Counted from the stretch's first letter, positions 22,307-33,362 are shown. The stretch: 64,000 bases of DNA from Xylogone sp. PMI_703 (GCA_021399445.1 JAJTUQ010000001.1:5952001-6016000), one strand, 5' to 3'. Notes: generated from the letters alone by a model not told the origin. A program made the numbers and translations.

Positions 22307-23563
22307 GCCGAGACTTATAGCGTAAGTCTTCGATGATCAGACAAGCAACGAATATTGTACATCACTGAGAGATGAGATGTGGATCGCCGAGATATATAGC
22401 GAAGAATTTTCAAGCGCAGAGACGCAACGAATATCGTACATCACTCTTATATTATCTACAGATGAGGATAAGACTGGAGCGCCGAGATATATAGTGATAA
22501 ATTCTCACGAGTAGAGACACAATGAAAGATCTCTATTACAGTCCATATCTATGCCGAGATATATGGTGAAGAATTTTTACGACGAGAGATGCAACGAAAT
22601 AGATCTGTTTACTGTCCATATTCATGCCGAGCTTTATAGTGACGAATTTCCATGACGAGAGACGCAACGAAAGATCTGTCCATGGTCCCAATATCCATGC
22701 CGAGCTTTATAGTGAAGAATTCTCACGATCAGAGATGCAACGGAAGGTCTGTTTGTGGTTCATATTTATGCCGAGCTTTATAGTGATGGATTTTCAGAAC
22801 AAGAGACGCAACGAAATAGAGTTGTTTACATGGCCATATCTTATGCCGAGATATATAGTGACGAATTTTCATGATCAGAGACGCAACGAAAGATCTGTTT
22901 ACTCTGTATCTGTGTCGAGCTTTATAGTGAAGAATCTTGAAACCAGATTCGCAACGAAGAGATATACTTTCTTGTTAGCAAGGAAAAACGCAAGCTTAGT
23001 ACGCCGAGAAATATAGTGACGATTCTCTGATCTCAGATCCGCAACGAAGGAACGTGTTTTCATGTTTTACCTTGCCTGATATAAAGAAACTATTGGCTCT
23101 ATGTGCCGAGAAATATAGTGATGGATGTCTGATCTCAGATCTGCAACGAAGAAATACACTTTCCTGCTTGCACTGGCCGACATAGGGAGTGACTGGCTCT
23201 GCACGTCGAGGGATATAGTGACGATTTCTTGATATCAGATCCGCAACGAAAAAAGGCATCTTCTATATTCATGGAGCATTTCACACCAAAAGAGTGATTA
23301 CAAATTTCCAATATATCACATTCACAATGCCGAGCAATATAGTGACGAAATTGCAGGTCAGAGACGCAACGAAGATTGAGAACTCATGAAAGAAGTACTA
23401 TGTCTATAGGTGCCGAGAGATATAGTGACGGTTTTCACGATTTAGATGCGCAACGAATTCTTCTGTCCCTTACTTACTACCGGTGATATCGCCGAGGGCT
23501 ATGGGCAATATATCCATGCCGAGCTTTATAGTGCGGTATTTTCACGCGTAGAGACGCAACGGA
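22307..23563 (+). repeat. array of about 15 copies of a conserved 46-bp element with variable spacers
   Basis: Each element begins GCCGAG, then three variable bases, then TATAGTGA (TATAGCG in the first two). A variable middle follows, then AGA and usually GCAACGAA. Elements begin at 22307, 22386, 22481, 22553, 22626, 22699, 22770, 22845, 22914, 23003, 23105, 23205, 23329, 23412 and 23518. The distance from GCCGAG to the terminal GCAACGAA block is 38 nt in 13 units and 37 in two, while spacers run from about 23 to 78 nt. Units 3-8 form a roughly 72-bp tandem series with related spacers; later units have longer, unrelated spacers. A degenerate half copy lies at about 23491. Pitch is not a multiple of three, so the reading frame changes between units and conservation is at the nucleotide level. 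Orientation is arbitrary. No protein gene is adjacent. Confidence 0.9.
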
Positions 23564-25206
23564 TGGTTATGTGTTGTTTTATGGCGGCAGGTGTGATTGG
23601 CTTGTCGGTTTTATGCCTCCCAGCTTGACTTAGTGATTGATATGGAGTTTGTGCTTCCGTTATTCTGGGCTCTACTTTTAGCTGATGCAAGGGCTATATG
23701 TCACTGTTTGTTCTATTAAAGCTTATTTGATGTTTTACCCTCCTTACTCTTAGATGCTGTGATTGATGAAAACCATTCTAGACTTATCATTAGAGGAAGC
23801 AGAGTTCTTCTCTGCTTAACTGTCGTGAATATCCATATCCATATATATTAAGGACCAATCTGCTCAAATCATCCTGATTGCCCTGACCACAGTAATAACC
23901 CGCTGCTTATGGTATTCAACAACACTTTCATGCAAAGAATAGCCGCATCTCAGTGCCGAAGTGAACGGCAACCAAAAAGTCATAGACCATTCCAAGAGAA
24001 GCTATTCCTTGAACATAGCACGCAGTCACTAAGATAAACAGTCCAGATCTGGATTTCAACACCACTAGCTCTGCTATAATAGCAAAGGCTGACAAGAGCT
24101 ATCAGGATGCCCTGGAGAGAAATGATTCCACCGCCGAGTATGCAAAAGTAGACATTGGTCCATCCCTTGGTAAGTGAATTTGATAGTGGGCAAAGCAAAG
24201 TACTACCTACTCCTCTATATCTCTAGGTGAGGACCATATAGTGAGGGAGGGATGGATGATATTAGCTGGTAGGGGCCCATATCTTTAACACCTTATTGGT
24301 GACGAAGTCATACAAGAACTGTGCGTTTTAGTTACAAGACTTTAGTGTTGTGTATATATTGTTCAGTCTTAAGCATAAAAGCAAGGTCCATTGTTTATCA
24401 TACTAAGGCGCTCTTACTTGTTTGTTCCATATCTTTTGTTGCACATCGCAGTTCCTTCCATGGGTTTCTGTGTGTTTGGCTACCTACTTCTCATGATTTT
24501 TGTTGCACGTCGCATTGTCTTCCAGGACTTTCCACGCATATTTGCGTGACCTACACGGGGCATATAAGGTACGTTGCACATGTATTGGAATGATCTGGAT
24601 ATATTCCCGATTGATATAGGAAGAAAGGAGGGTATCTCGTGCTGATGTTCAATTCTTCTACTTGGTTTTACGCATATCCATGCATATCTGAGCGTCCTAA
24701 AAAAAAAGGCCTTCTTTTGTCGAGTTCTCTTATAATCCTCAGGTAGCTTGCTATGAAGCTTGTTCATGTTAGACTTGTACAGTAATGCCTGTACACATCG
24801 AAAACTGAATGTGCTGTTATGCCAGCTATAGGCTTTGCTCAACTAATTTAATGTCTACCCTCAGCATCTTAGGTCAAGAGAAGCACCGGGAATGATGAGA
24901 AAGCGGAAAGACAATATCAATTATCTGTATTGCAGATCCGGCAATTCATAGAGCCAGTTGTATAGTATATCTACATACAATATGCAGTTATGAATTATAT
25001 CCACATGCAAAGAAGGGATAGCACAACAATTGCTCTCCGCACCATTCCCATGTAATAGCTGATCCATACATATAAGAGGTCGAACAAACCGAGCCCAATC
25101 GAGGTACACCAGCAAAAAGACCATCACCAGACGGAGCAACAACATCGTTATACTCATACAGAGCCTCTTAGGTTATAGTAGGCCTCAATCACAACATGAT
25201 ATTCCC
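23564..25206. other. gene-free interval, right part
   Basis: AT-rich 1.6 kb between the 46-bp array and the 3' end of SWC4. The open frames are short and carry no recognisable domain. No further copies of the 46-bp element were found. Confidence 0.5.
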
Positions 25207-26874
25207 CTATTTCTTCATCCTTTTCGTGCTCTTGTCACTCACTGCACTGAGGACGCTGGCACTTCTCTTGTGCACACTGCTACCTCGCACAGAAGAAGCC
25301 TTATCCTTCTCGCTCTCTTCTACTTTGACATTGTCCTCTTCGACATCCGCATTAGCACCATCTCCATCCTCGCCATTTTCAGCTCTGGCCTTCTTTTCTT
25401 TCTCTTCTTTGTGTGCCTTAGCTACTGCAATCTCGGCGGTTAGCTTATCAGCAACTTTCTTAGAATCAAGCAGTATGTTGATGCTGTGTAGGAGATTCTC
25501 AAAGGCAGATGCAACAGTGGCCGTGGGCATGATGAGTCTAGGTGGTACTTCCAACTCAGCGAGAATGTTCGCAATCTTGGTCTGCTGAACAGTAGATTTG
25601 GTGTTGATTGGTCGATTGATCTTTTCATGTCGAAAGGCCGGTCCACCTGTGAGACGCTCATGGTGGCTGACACCGTAGGTACGCTCCTCCTCCTCAGTGA
25701 GTTTCTTCCGCTCGGCAGGACCCTGGCCACCTTTCTTTGTTGCGGCCGTGCTGGCTGCAGCAGTGGCACTGGAAGCACTAGGAGGCTCCCTGTGGGTGCT
25801 TTCTCGTCGGTCGAAGGCTGCTTGCTGAGCACTCGGGACAGGTGCAGGACTGACGCCATCTGTACCCATGAGCGATTTCCTCTTCTTCGCCTTATCTGCC
25901 GCCATGAGTTGCTGGAAGAGTTGTGCCAGGCCTTGACTGGTGGTATAAATGCCAATATTGCCTGTGCTTGGAGGAGTCTCGAGTCGAGCATATAGCTCTC
26001 TTCGTTCCTCTGCAAGTTTCTCTGACCGAGCAAGGATCCGCTTGAGTTCTAGTAAGAGGCTCTCTTCTTCCCTAATCTCTTCTTTGGTTCTATAGAATGC
26101 TTGTTCAGCAAACTTCTTGCGAGCTATCTCTTGAGCGGGGTTGAAATTCGACATCAGCTCATGCAAGTTGAACTCTGCCTGTCCCATAAACTGTAGAGGT
26201 TTCCGGACCGCCATCATCTTCGCTGCTACAGAGTAATACCGTGCCTTTAATTCCTCCATACTTCGGACTCTGGACGGCACCACGAGAGCAGTCGAATCTT
26301 CTCCACTCGAGGTTTCTGGGGGTGGAAGCTGATAGTCGTATCGATCCCATATAATCGGCCACCTCAAGTCATAGTCCTGAACCAGGCCCATTAAGTAATC
26401 TGTCTCATCCTTCGTCCAATGCTCGCTCTGCAGTTGCTTATTGTATTCCTCATCATTATATGTAGGGATGTTAACCTTGACGTTGAATTTGGCAAATGTC
26501 GAATCCTCTACTTGTTCCTGAACAGCTTCTTTTTCTCCCTCACCGTCGCCGCTGCCATCCTCACCAGCAGGAGTAGGTGGAGCTTCAGTCTTCCGTCTCC
26601 AGTGCCTCAATATAAACTCATCGCCTCGCGCGGAATTCTTAAATGCCTTCAACTCCCAGTTTGCAGCTGGTTTCCGACTCAGAAGTCGCCGTTTCTTGAA
26701 AACTGATATTTCTGGAACGATCGCAATGGGGTTGTCCCCTCCGAGGCTCTGTACTTCACGCGCCAATCCCTTCAGTCCCGATGGTCGTGGTCCTGTGGTT
26801 TTCTGCTTCTTCGCTGGTCTGGGGGCAGCCGCACCGGGCAGATCTAGCATATCGCGCACATCGTGGGACGTCAT
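25207..26874 (-). CDS. SWC4: SWR1-complex protein 4 (Swc4/Eaf2, DMAP1 family)
   Basis: Single exon, 555 aa. The N-terminus MTSHDVRDMLDLPG and KKRRLLSRKPAANWELKAFKNSARGDEFILRHWRR are characteristic of DMAP1/Swc4. A SANT/Myb-like segment (YNDEEYNKQLQSEHWTKDETDYLMGLVQDYDLRWPIIWDRYDY, residues about 120-163) follows, then RSMEELKARYYSVAAKMM. Next come a coiled-coil region (about 245-300) and a C-terminal domain with INTKSTVQQTKIANILAELEVPPRLIMPTATVASAFENLL. The protein is a shared subunit of the SWR1 (H2A.Z deposition) and NuA4 (histone acetylation) complexes in the nucleus. It lies head to head with the p24 gene, the start codons 442 bp apart. Length and domain order are normal for fungi. Confidence 0.93.
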   Translation of the reverse strand: MTSHDVRDMLDLPGAAAPRPAKKQKTTGPRPSGLKGLAREVQSLGGDNPIAIVPEISVFKKRRLLSRKPAANWELKAFKNSARGDEFILRHWRRKTEAPPTPAGEDGSGDGEGEKEAVQEQVEDSTFAKFNVKVNIPTYNDEEYNKQLQSEHWTKDETDYLMGLVQDYDLRWPIIWDRYDYQLPPPETSSGEDSTALVVPSRVRSMEELKARYYSVAAKMMAVRKPLQFMGQAEFNLHELMSNFNPAQEIARKKFAEQAFYRTKEEIREEESLLLELKRILARSEKLAEERRELYARLETPPSTGNIGIYTTSQGLAQLFQQLMAADKAKKRKSLMGTDGVSPAPVPSAQQAAFDRRESTHREPPSASSATAAASTAATKKGGQGPAERKKLTEEEERTYGVSHHERLTGGPAFRHEKINRPINTKSTVQQTKIANILAELEVPPRLIMPTATVASAFENLLHSINILLDSKKVADKLTAEIAVAKAHKEEKEKKARAENGEDGDGANADVEEDNVKVEESEKDKASSVRGSSVHKRSASVLSAVSDKSTKRMKK

Positions 26875-27316
26875 CTTTAGTGAACCTTCTCTGTTTCCAG
26901 ATCGCGAGATCCAAAAAATCCCTTCCTAATAAAAGCCCGCTAAAAAAAGTCCTTGATGGATTAGATGTCGGGTCACTAATTATTTGATGGAAACCTTTCC
27001 CTCTCCCCTCTGCGCTTTCGCGAAGCTCGAAATTTTGGTGTTCCAAGCAGCCTGCGCAACCAGAAAGGTCGCCAGTCGCGTTCTGCTATCAATCGAACGC
27101 TAGGCCTAATCTTCACGTGATACGGGGTGTGCAACCACAACCCCTGCTCCGTTTAGACAATATTGATTGGGAGAGGAACTTCTCGATTAATTCGAACGTG
27201 GCAGATTAGGAGAAGAAGCTCGTGTGCAACTTATCACAACCCTCCCTTACAGCTAAAACAAGGCCCAGAAGTCAATTTACGGAAAACTAGTTTGGGCCTA
27301 TCAATTGGTAGAAATC
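26875..27316. promoter_or_regulatory. divergent promoter region SWC4 / p24
   Basis: 442 bp between two outward-facing start codons, so a compact bidirectional promoter region. No specific motif is assigned. Confidence 0.4.
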
Positions 27317-28194
27317 ATGCGGTCGATATTACCTCTGCTCTCGCTGAGCGCTTTGCTGGCTCCGGTGCAATCGCTCTACTTCTACATGGACGGTTCCGGA
27401 CCGAAATGTTTCTTCGAGGAGCTCCCCCGAGATACGCTCGTCGTTGGGCACTATTCGGCAGAAGAATGGAATGAGCAGAGGAGGGTGTGGGAAAAGCATG
27501 ATTCATTGCAGGTTCTCATCACAGTCGACGTACGTTTCGTGGTCCATTATCTATACATCCCCTACTTTCTTTATAAAATCCCATGGCAAAAATACAAATG
27601 AAGAAGAGAGGGAAAAAACTAATTGTATTATCAAAATGACAGGAAGTCTTCGATAACGACCACCGAGTCGTCAACCAGCGAGGCTCTGCATCAGGCCGCT
27701 TCACCTTCACGGCAGCCGACAGCGGTGACCACAAGATCTGCTTCACGCCTTCCTCGCAGATGGGCTCCGGCTGGCTCTCCGCCAGCCAGCCCATGGGCGG
27801 AGTGAAGCTCACGCTGGACCTAGCCATTGGCGAGACGAGCGAGATCGAGAGCTCCGACAAGGGCAAGATCCAAGACATTGTGAAGAAGGTCAAGGATTTG
27901 AATGGCCGCCTACAGGATATTCGAAGGGAGCAGGTTTTCCAGAGGGTGAGTTTTGGCAGCCCAAAATCTCAAATTGGGGGGTTTTTTTGAGTAGTGTTTT
28001 TGTTGTCTGCTAGGATAATCTGCTAACAAACGAATGTTGTAAAGGAACGAGAAGCTGAGTTCAGAGACCAGTCTGAATCGACGAATTCACGCGTGGTCAA
28101 ATGGGCTCTGGTCCAAGTATTGGTCCTCTCTGTCACATGTGCATGGCAACTTTCTCATCTCAGATCATTCTTCATCAAGCAAAAGTTGACATGA
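27317..28194 (+). CDS. p24 family cargo receptor (emp24/gp25L, Erp1-like)
   Basis: The model has three exons, 27317-27529, 27643-27945 and 28045-28194, all in phase 0, giving 221 aa. A signal peptide ([19 protein letters not shown]) is followed by a GOLD domain beginning [25 protein letters not shown] and containing [12 protein letters not shown], with its Cys pair. A coiled coil lies at about 140-185 ([42 protein letters not shown]). One transmembrane helix ([20 protein letters not shown]) and a short cytosolic tail FFIKQKLT complete it. The FF pair fits COPII binding and the lysines at -5 and -3 (KQKLT) a COPI KxKxx retrieval signal. Such proteins cycle between ER and Golgi and select GPI-anchored and other cargo. 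The sequence is closest to the alpha/Erp1-5-6 subgroup from memory. Confidence 0.92.
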
Positions 28195-28983
28195 AAAGGG
28201 GAAAGGGGGGTTTTTTTTATCACATAGAGGAGCAAAAAAATCACGAGCTTGTATAAGATGTCTTTTTTTTTTAGTATGGTATTAGGAAATAAGGTCTCAG
28301 GAGGAGTGCTTTTCCATATATTATGAATAATGCAAGAGAGTACACACACAATACAGTTTTCCAAATTTTCAATACGTTTTCATAGAACTAGTGAACTCAA
28401 CCCTTCAAGCCCACCGCCTCTATAATACCCATTCGCCTTTGCTTCGCTGAAACTCACAAGCCAAGTTATCATCGAATCCCTTTCCATGCAACCGAGACCC
28501 AACAAAAGTCTTTGTATACGCTGTGCCATGAAAAGGGAAATGCCATTCTGAGAAGAAACAAGAAAAGAGGTAGTAAAAAAATAGACAAGGAAAAAAAAGT
28601 AAAACAACACTGCAGTATTAATGTCCAAATGATTAAGAAAGTCGTGCGCCGCGTCAAGGTGTCGGGAACTGTGCAACTGGCAGTGCCTAGCAACCGACGG
28701 GAGGAGCCAAAAAGGTATGTAACAACGAGAGTCATATCTGCTAAGCAGAGGAAAGGGCATCGTACAAATTCTGCACTCTGCAGAAACGCGACATGATCTA
28801 TTAGTGTAGAATATTCGGTAAGAGTTAATTTTAGCCCTGAACGCCTTCAAATGTGTACGAATAACAGAGGTGATGAGACATCTTCGTGAAGTAGCCGAAC
28901 CAACTGGAGATTTAGGGGGAGGAACTCATCCTGTCCTAACGTTAGGAACCGCTCATGTCGCTCTAAAAAAACGCACAATTGTA
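28195..28983. other. convergent 3' region p24 / casein kinase I
   Basis: About 790 bp between two converging genes. It is AT-rich with poly-T and poly-A runs, consistent with 3' untranslated regions. No gene is supported. Confidence 0.45.
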
Positions 28984-30627
28984 CTAACCGCAGCACAGAG
29001 ACTTCATCAACTTCTGGAACCCGGATAGCTGGGGCTCCTGGGCCCCTCGATTCTGTGGCTGGGCCGTCATGTTTGGCTGGGCGCTCATTCTTTGTGGCAG
29101 GTTGTTCGAGCTGTTCTGGAACTGCGCCTGGGTTGAGCCTGCGGGAGTAGCGGCGTCTTGGAGACCCCCCGCCGCTCCACTGAGACGTTTGGGGGCCAAG
29201 CCGCCTTGGGCGCTTGGCCGATCGCGCGTCTTTCCCATCCCCGGCTTGATGGGGGATGGAGGCGGGGGTTGTGCGGCGTTTAAACGGGCGGCAGTCAGAT
29301 GGCCAGGAGTGCTTCCTCCTCCTCTGGTGGTACCGTGAAGCTCTCTGTTGGAAGCTCCTGGAACCGCGTTTGGTTGGTGCAGCATGTGCTGAGATGGATG
29401 CTGCTTCATGGCCTCCCATCCCTTCCCGTTGTTGAGCTTCATCCAGTCGTATTCCCCATCCTCAACCTCCCCAGTGTTCTTCAATGCCTGAGTGAAGAGA
29501 TCACGGAGGTAGTCGTAGTCTGGAGTGTCCTCGAATCCGAGGTTGCGAACGTAGCTCAGGTATTTGTTGAACTCCTCAGGGAAGCCCTCGCACAAATCCT
29601 TGATTGCAGTGGTCTGCTTCTTCTCTCCAATCTTCTCGTACTTCTGCTTGTTAGTGGCTGCCTTGAGACCTTGCCATGGTAAACCTCCTCGAAGGAAGTA
29701 CATAAACACGTGTCCCAGGGCCTCCAGGTCATCTCTCCGCGATTGTTCTCGTCCCAAGTGAGTGTTGATACTCATGTATCTCGCGGTACCGGATAGTGAT
29801 TTCCGTTCACGGTATGGAATATGTTGCTTGGTCTTGGGGTCACGGTATTGTTTGGCCATACCGAAATCGACGACGTGGATGACATTCGCAGCTTTCGTCC
29901 CGGGGCGGCCAATCAGGAAGTTATCGGGTTTGATATCACGGTATATAAGATTCTTCTCGTGGATGGTTTGAACTCGGGAAAGCTACCTAAAGGTTAGGAC
30001 TACGGGTGGCGACAAGGGCAAGTAAGTAATAAGGAGGTACCGACCATCTGTTTCGCGACCATAACCACAGTCTTGATGGAAAATCTTCGATTGCAATGGT
30101 CGAAGAGATCTTCTAGTGAAGGACCGAGAAGGTCGATCACGAGTATGTTATGAAGGCCTTCTTGGCCGAAATAGTAGACATTTGGAATACCAGCTAGAGG
30201 GGAGAGTTAGCCACATTGAAGCCTTCCAAGCCGCGGGCCATCGAGGTTATACTCACGGCATCCAACGAGGATCTTATATGTTCGATATTCATCTCGCAAT
30301 TGGGGTGCATCGCTTTTTCGAGGTTCCTGTTCACAGAAGAGCCTTGTCAGCCAACGGCCTCATTACAAAAACACCTCACCCCCTATAAGACTGATTCTGG
30401 TGTCCATAAGGCCACACGAGGGAAAAATATCAGAGTCAAAAAGTGGCCGCCCCCTGAAAGCGATCTGGAGGAGTTGTGGATGAGGGACAGGCACGTACAA
30501 ATTTGATGGCGACTTGTTGGTTGTTGAGCAGGTTGGTTCCCTCGAAGATCACACCGAACGAACCCTCTCCGATCTTCTTGCCGACACGGTAGTGGACGCC
30601 GACTACGTTGGAGGAAGATGAGGCCAT
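28984..30627 (-). CDS. casein kinase I, palmitoylated (Yck1/2, CkiA type)
   Basis: The model has four exons, 30499-30627, 30257-30326, 30045-30193 and 28984-29982, giving 448 aa. The kinase domain starts [31 protein letters not shown]. It includes [36 protein letters not shown], the catalytic loop [24 protein letters not shown] and the CK1-specific [30 protein letters not shown] Gln/Pro/Asn-rich tail ends [11 protein letters not shown]; the two cysteines fit the palmitoylation site that anchors Yck-type CK1 to the plasma membrane. The family controls endocytosis of transporters, polarity and glucose signalling. The third intron uses an unusual GTCGGT donor; protein continuity ([17 protein letters not shown]) supports it. 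A very long upstream gene-free region suggests a long leader. Confidence 0.94.
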
Positions 30628-31714
30628 TGTGAATTACAGAGAGAGCTCGCCGTCCAGAACAGGGAAATAGAGAGAGTGCGAGGATAGAGATAAAGAGTGA
30701 GGGCTGGACGAGAAGCAGGCAGATGGCGGTCTGCGGGAGCCTGGGGTTGGAAAGCACGCGAGGCGAAGGGAAAAAAAGGGACACGCGCCGGTGAGTGCAG
30801 CTGCAGCAACAGCAGGGCTGGGGAAGAAAGGAGAATTGAAAAACGCTCAGTTAGAGGAGAACTCGAGAGAGGCAAACAACGATGAGCATTGATGCTGGAG
30901 CTGGTTCCTCCCGGCAGTGTAATCCAGGTGCAGATGGAGGAGCAGGCGCGGAGCGAAGGGAGGGAGATTGAGAGGGAGGAGGAGGGTGTGAGAGAGAGTG
31001 GTGAAGAGCTGAGAGAGGCTCGGTAGGTAAGCTGGCTCGCTGGGTCTACTGTAGAGGCTGGTGCTCTGGGGGGCTGGAGGGAGAGCAGCAGCCGGTACGG
31101 GCGCGCGGTTCAAGCACAAGCGAAATGTCTCTTTATTTTTTTCCTCCCCAGCAGCGGTAGTGCCGTACCGTAGTCCCTCACGTCCCTCTCGCCAGTTCTC
31201 GCCGGTCTACTAGTCGAGAAGGAGAAGACCGCGAGTGGCTCCTCCAAGCGGGTGCTCAGACGGGCCTAGCGTCTGCGCGCCAGACCAACTGCAGTCAGGC
31301 GTATGGTCCTTGCATAGGCCCCCTTGATTGGCCACCGCACCCTAACGGGGCGAGGCGCGGCAAATGGGCGGATATACCACCTTGCAGGACGGGCTGGAAG
31401 GGGGCTTGTTGATGGAAGGGGGCAAAAGAACAAGAAGATCAATCCAGTGCTGTTGATGCTCTACCCTTTCTCCATTCGTTCTTTTAATTTTCCCTTTGGC
31501 CTCTCGCCATTGAAGCGCGGATGGTTACTTGTTGGGCTATGGAAGCGCCCGGCAAGAGACATATAGTAATATTTGCATACAGTATAACATGAAAGAACAA
31601 GGAAGGTCGGAGATTGCCTGCCCTGGGGGGGGAGCAAACAGTTTGGTTGAGATGGCGCCAAACAAATAGCTGCGCTGTCCACCAGTCAATCAATCCTGCG
31701 AGTCGCCAGACGAC

Positions 31715-31775
31715 AAAGAGAGAGACGGAGACAGAGAGGGAGAGGAGAAGAAATGAAAGAAAGAAAGAGAACAAG
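31715..31775. repeat. polypurine tract (GAGA/GAAA-rich)
   Basis: About 60 nt almost entirely of A and G (AGAGAGAGACGGAGACAGAG then a GGAGAGGAGAAG and GAAAGAAAGA stretch). Read on the minus strand it is a CT-rich block upstream of casein kinase I, a type of sequence common in strong fungal promoters. Confidence 0.6.
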
Positions 31776-32830
31776 CAATACTATAGTCCTGTCCAGAGGA
31801 AGAACGCGAGGGATGGGCGAAGGTTGGTCCCCCGATGCAGCTGTGATCCTGTGGTTCTGAGGAGCTTGAAGGTCCTGCTTTTCAGGGAGCGATCAATCGT
31901 ATTGGAAGGCTGGCGGTGGAGAAGGAGAAGAAGCAAATGGGTTTCGGGGCCTAGAAGGGCTTGGCCCCTGCGGATGTGGGTTCGCCCCGTATCTAGACAG
32001 GAAACCATCGTCCATGTCTTTTTCAGTAACACAAGTCCGGCAAAAAGTGAACTGTAGAAAAAGATTCCATCCTGATAGTTGCCCATTGGGAGCAGAGGTA
32101 ATCAGCCTGACAAGCCCTTTTTCTTCGAGTTGCCACTACTGCGACTGTGTAGGTTCCTGGACCGTTGTCGCTGACATTAGGGAGTTTTTCTCCGGCGGCA
32201 GCGCAGCAGCAACCGCTAGCTGCCGTGGCGGATCACCTACGCAGCGATGGATGAAGCGACCTAATAATACCACCCCGTAAGACCCGTCGCTCGGATCGAT
32301 GGAATCATTTGCATCATGAGTGTCCAGATGATGGCTTTGACTTGAATGGAATCATCATCATCGTAAATGCTTACAGTACCGAGTATGATGATGGTGCTGG
32401 GAAGTTGGTAGTATCACCACACGGTAAAAGGAACGCGCAGGTTGGTCTTCCAATGGGAAAGCATATGCAAGCATCTCCAGCATAGGCAGTTACAGTATTG
32501 AACTACCTCTCTGATAGTCACAGAAGGTGGGATGCGACAGAATTCTAGTCCAATGCCGTTTCGTTTCTGCAGGACTGCAAGAAGAAGAAGAGATCTCTCG
32601 AAGATCCATCTTCTCCTCCCCAATACAAGCATTGCGCTTGACTTGGGGTCCCAGCTATGTGCCACTCCCCCCAGTGTCAGCCTCTCCCCGCAACATCGCA
32701 GAACCGCTCTGCTATTTGGCCACCGTTCTCCGATATGACAAGGCATGATTACATCCAAGCACGGTACAGGAAAAAGCATCCACAAAAAGAAGTGGTGATC
32801 ATGGGATCGCTACGGTTTCCTATTGGTCCT

Positions 32831-32853
32831 TCATTCCATTCCATTCCATTCCT
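32831..32853. repeat. CATTC microsatellite
   Basis: About four tandem copies of a pentamer (CATTC) followed by a T-rich run. A simple repeat with no function implied. Confidence 0.7.
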
Positions 32854-33362
32854 TTTTCTTGTAATCCTATAATACCTCCCGTGTATTTACTGTAATGCTT
32901 AATAGGGTGGGCATGGAAGAAGATCTAGAGAATTTCCATGTCTCGGAATTCTTCATTGCTGCTACAGCGCGGTAATACAATGTACAGAATGCTCCTCAGG
33001 CCCCTCATGGTATCTACATCAATTGGACACGATCTTCCCTCAGGCATACATTAGCTTTTTGTTACGTGCTTCCAATCACTTCGTCATATCACATTCCAAG
33101 GGGAGCATGAACCACATATTTCGAGGCACATCGCCGCAAGAATGATCAAATACAATCTTTCTACACAAAAGAAAATGCTCCAGTTTATTTTATTTCAAAT
33201 TTCGCCCCCATTCCTCGTGGATGAACCTGTTCCCTAATAATACACATACATTACTATTGCATTCGTTCACACATTTGCTGTCCCTAGATCATGCTCAAGC
33301 ACGTGACTAGATATCTCCAACCCCCTAATATATGTACAAAAACTGCTGGAAACCCGACCGTG

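Larger units (their letters stand above)
30628..33362. promoter_or_regulatory. 2.7-kb upstream region of casein kinase I
   Basis: No coding region is supported. It holds purine-rich tracts at about 30950-31020 and 31715-31770 (pyrimidine-rich on the kinase coding strand), CGTACCG-type motifs near 31160, and a small CATTC microsatellite at about 32831-32853. It probably contains the kinase promoter and leader, with the NUP133 3' region at the right end. Confidence 0.5.

Noticed and set aside
22624..23016. Repeat protein encoded on the + strand (MPSFIVTNFHDERRNER-type repeats)
   Set aside because: The conserved block is read in different frames in successive units because the pitch is not a multiple of three, so protein coding cannot explain the conservation.
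22307..23563. CRISPR array, because of the repeat-spacer look
   Set aside because: The host DNA is clearly eukaryotic, repeats differ from each other at many positions, spacers vary from about 23 to 78 nt and some are related, and no cas-like gene is present.
22307..23563. Hammerhead ribozyme or C/D snoRNA array
   Set aside because: Reverse-strand CUGAU..GAAA and forward GUGANGA strings suggested these, but the required core positions (CUGANGA, or a D box CUGA) are not kept across units.
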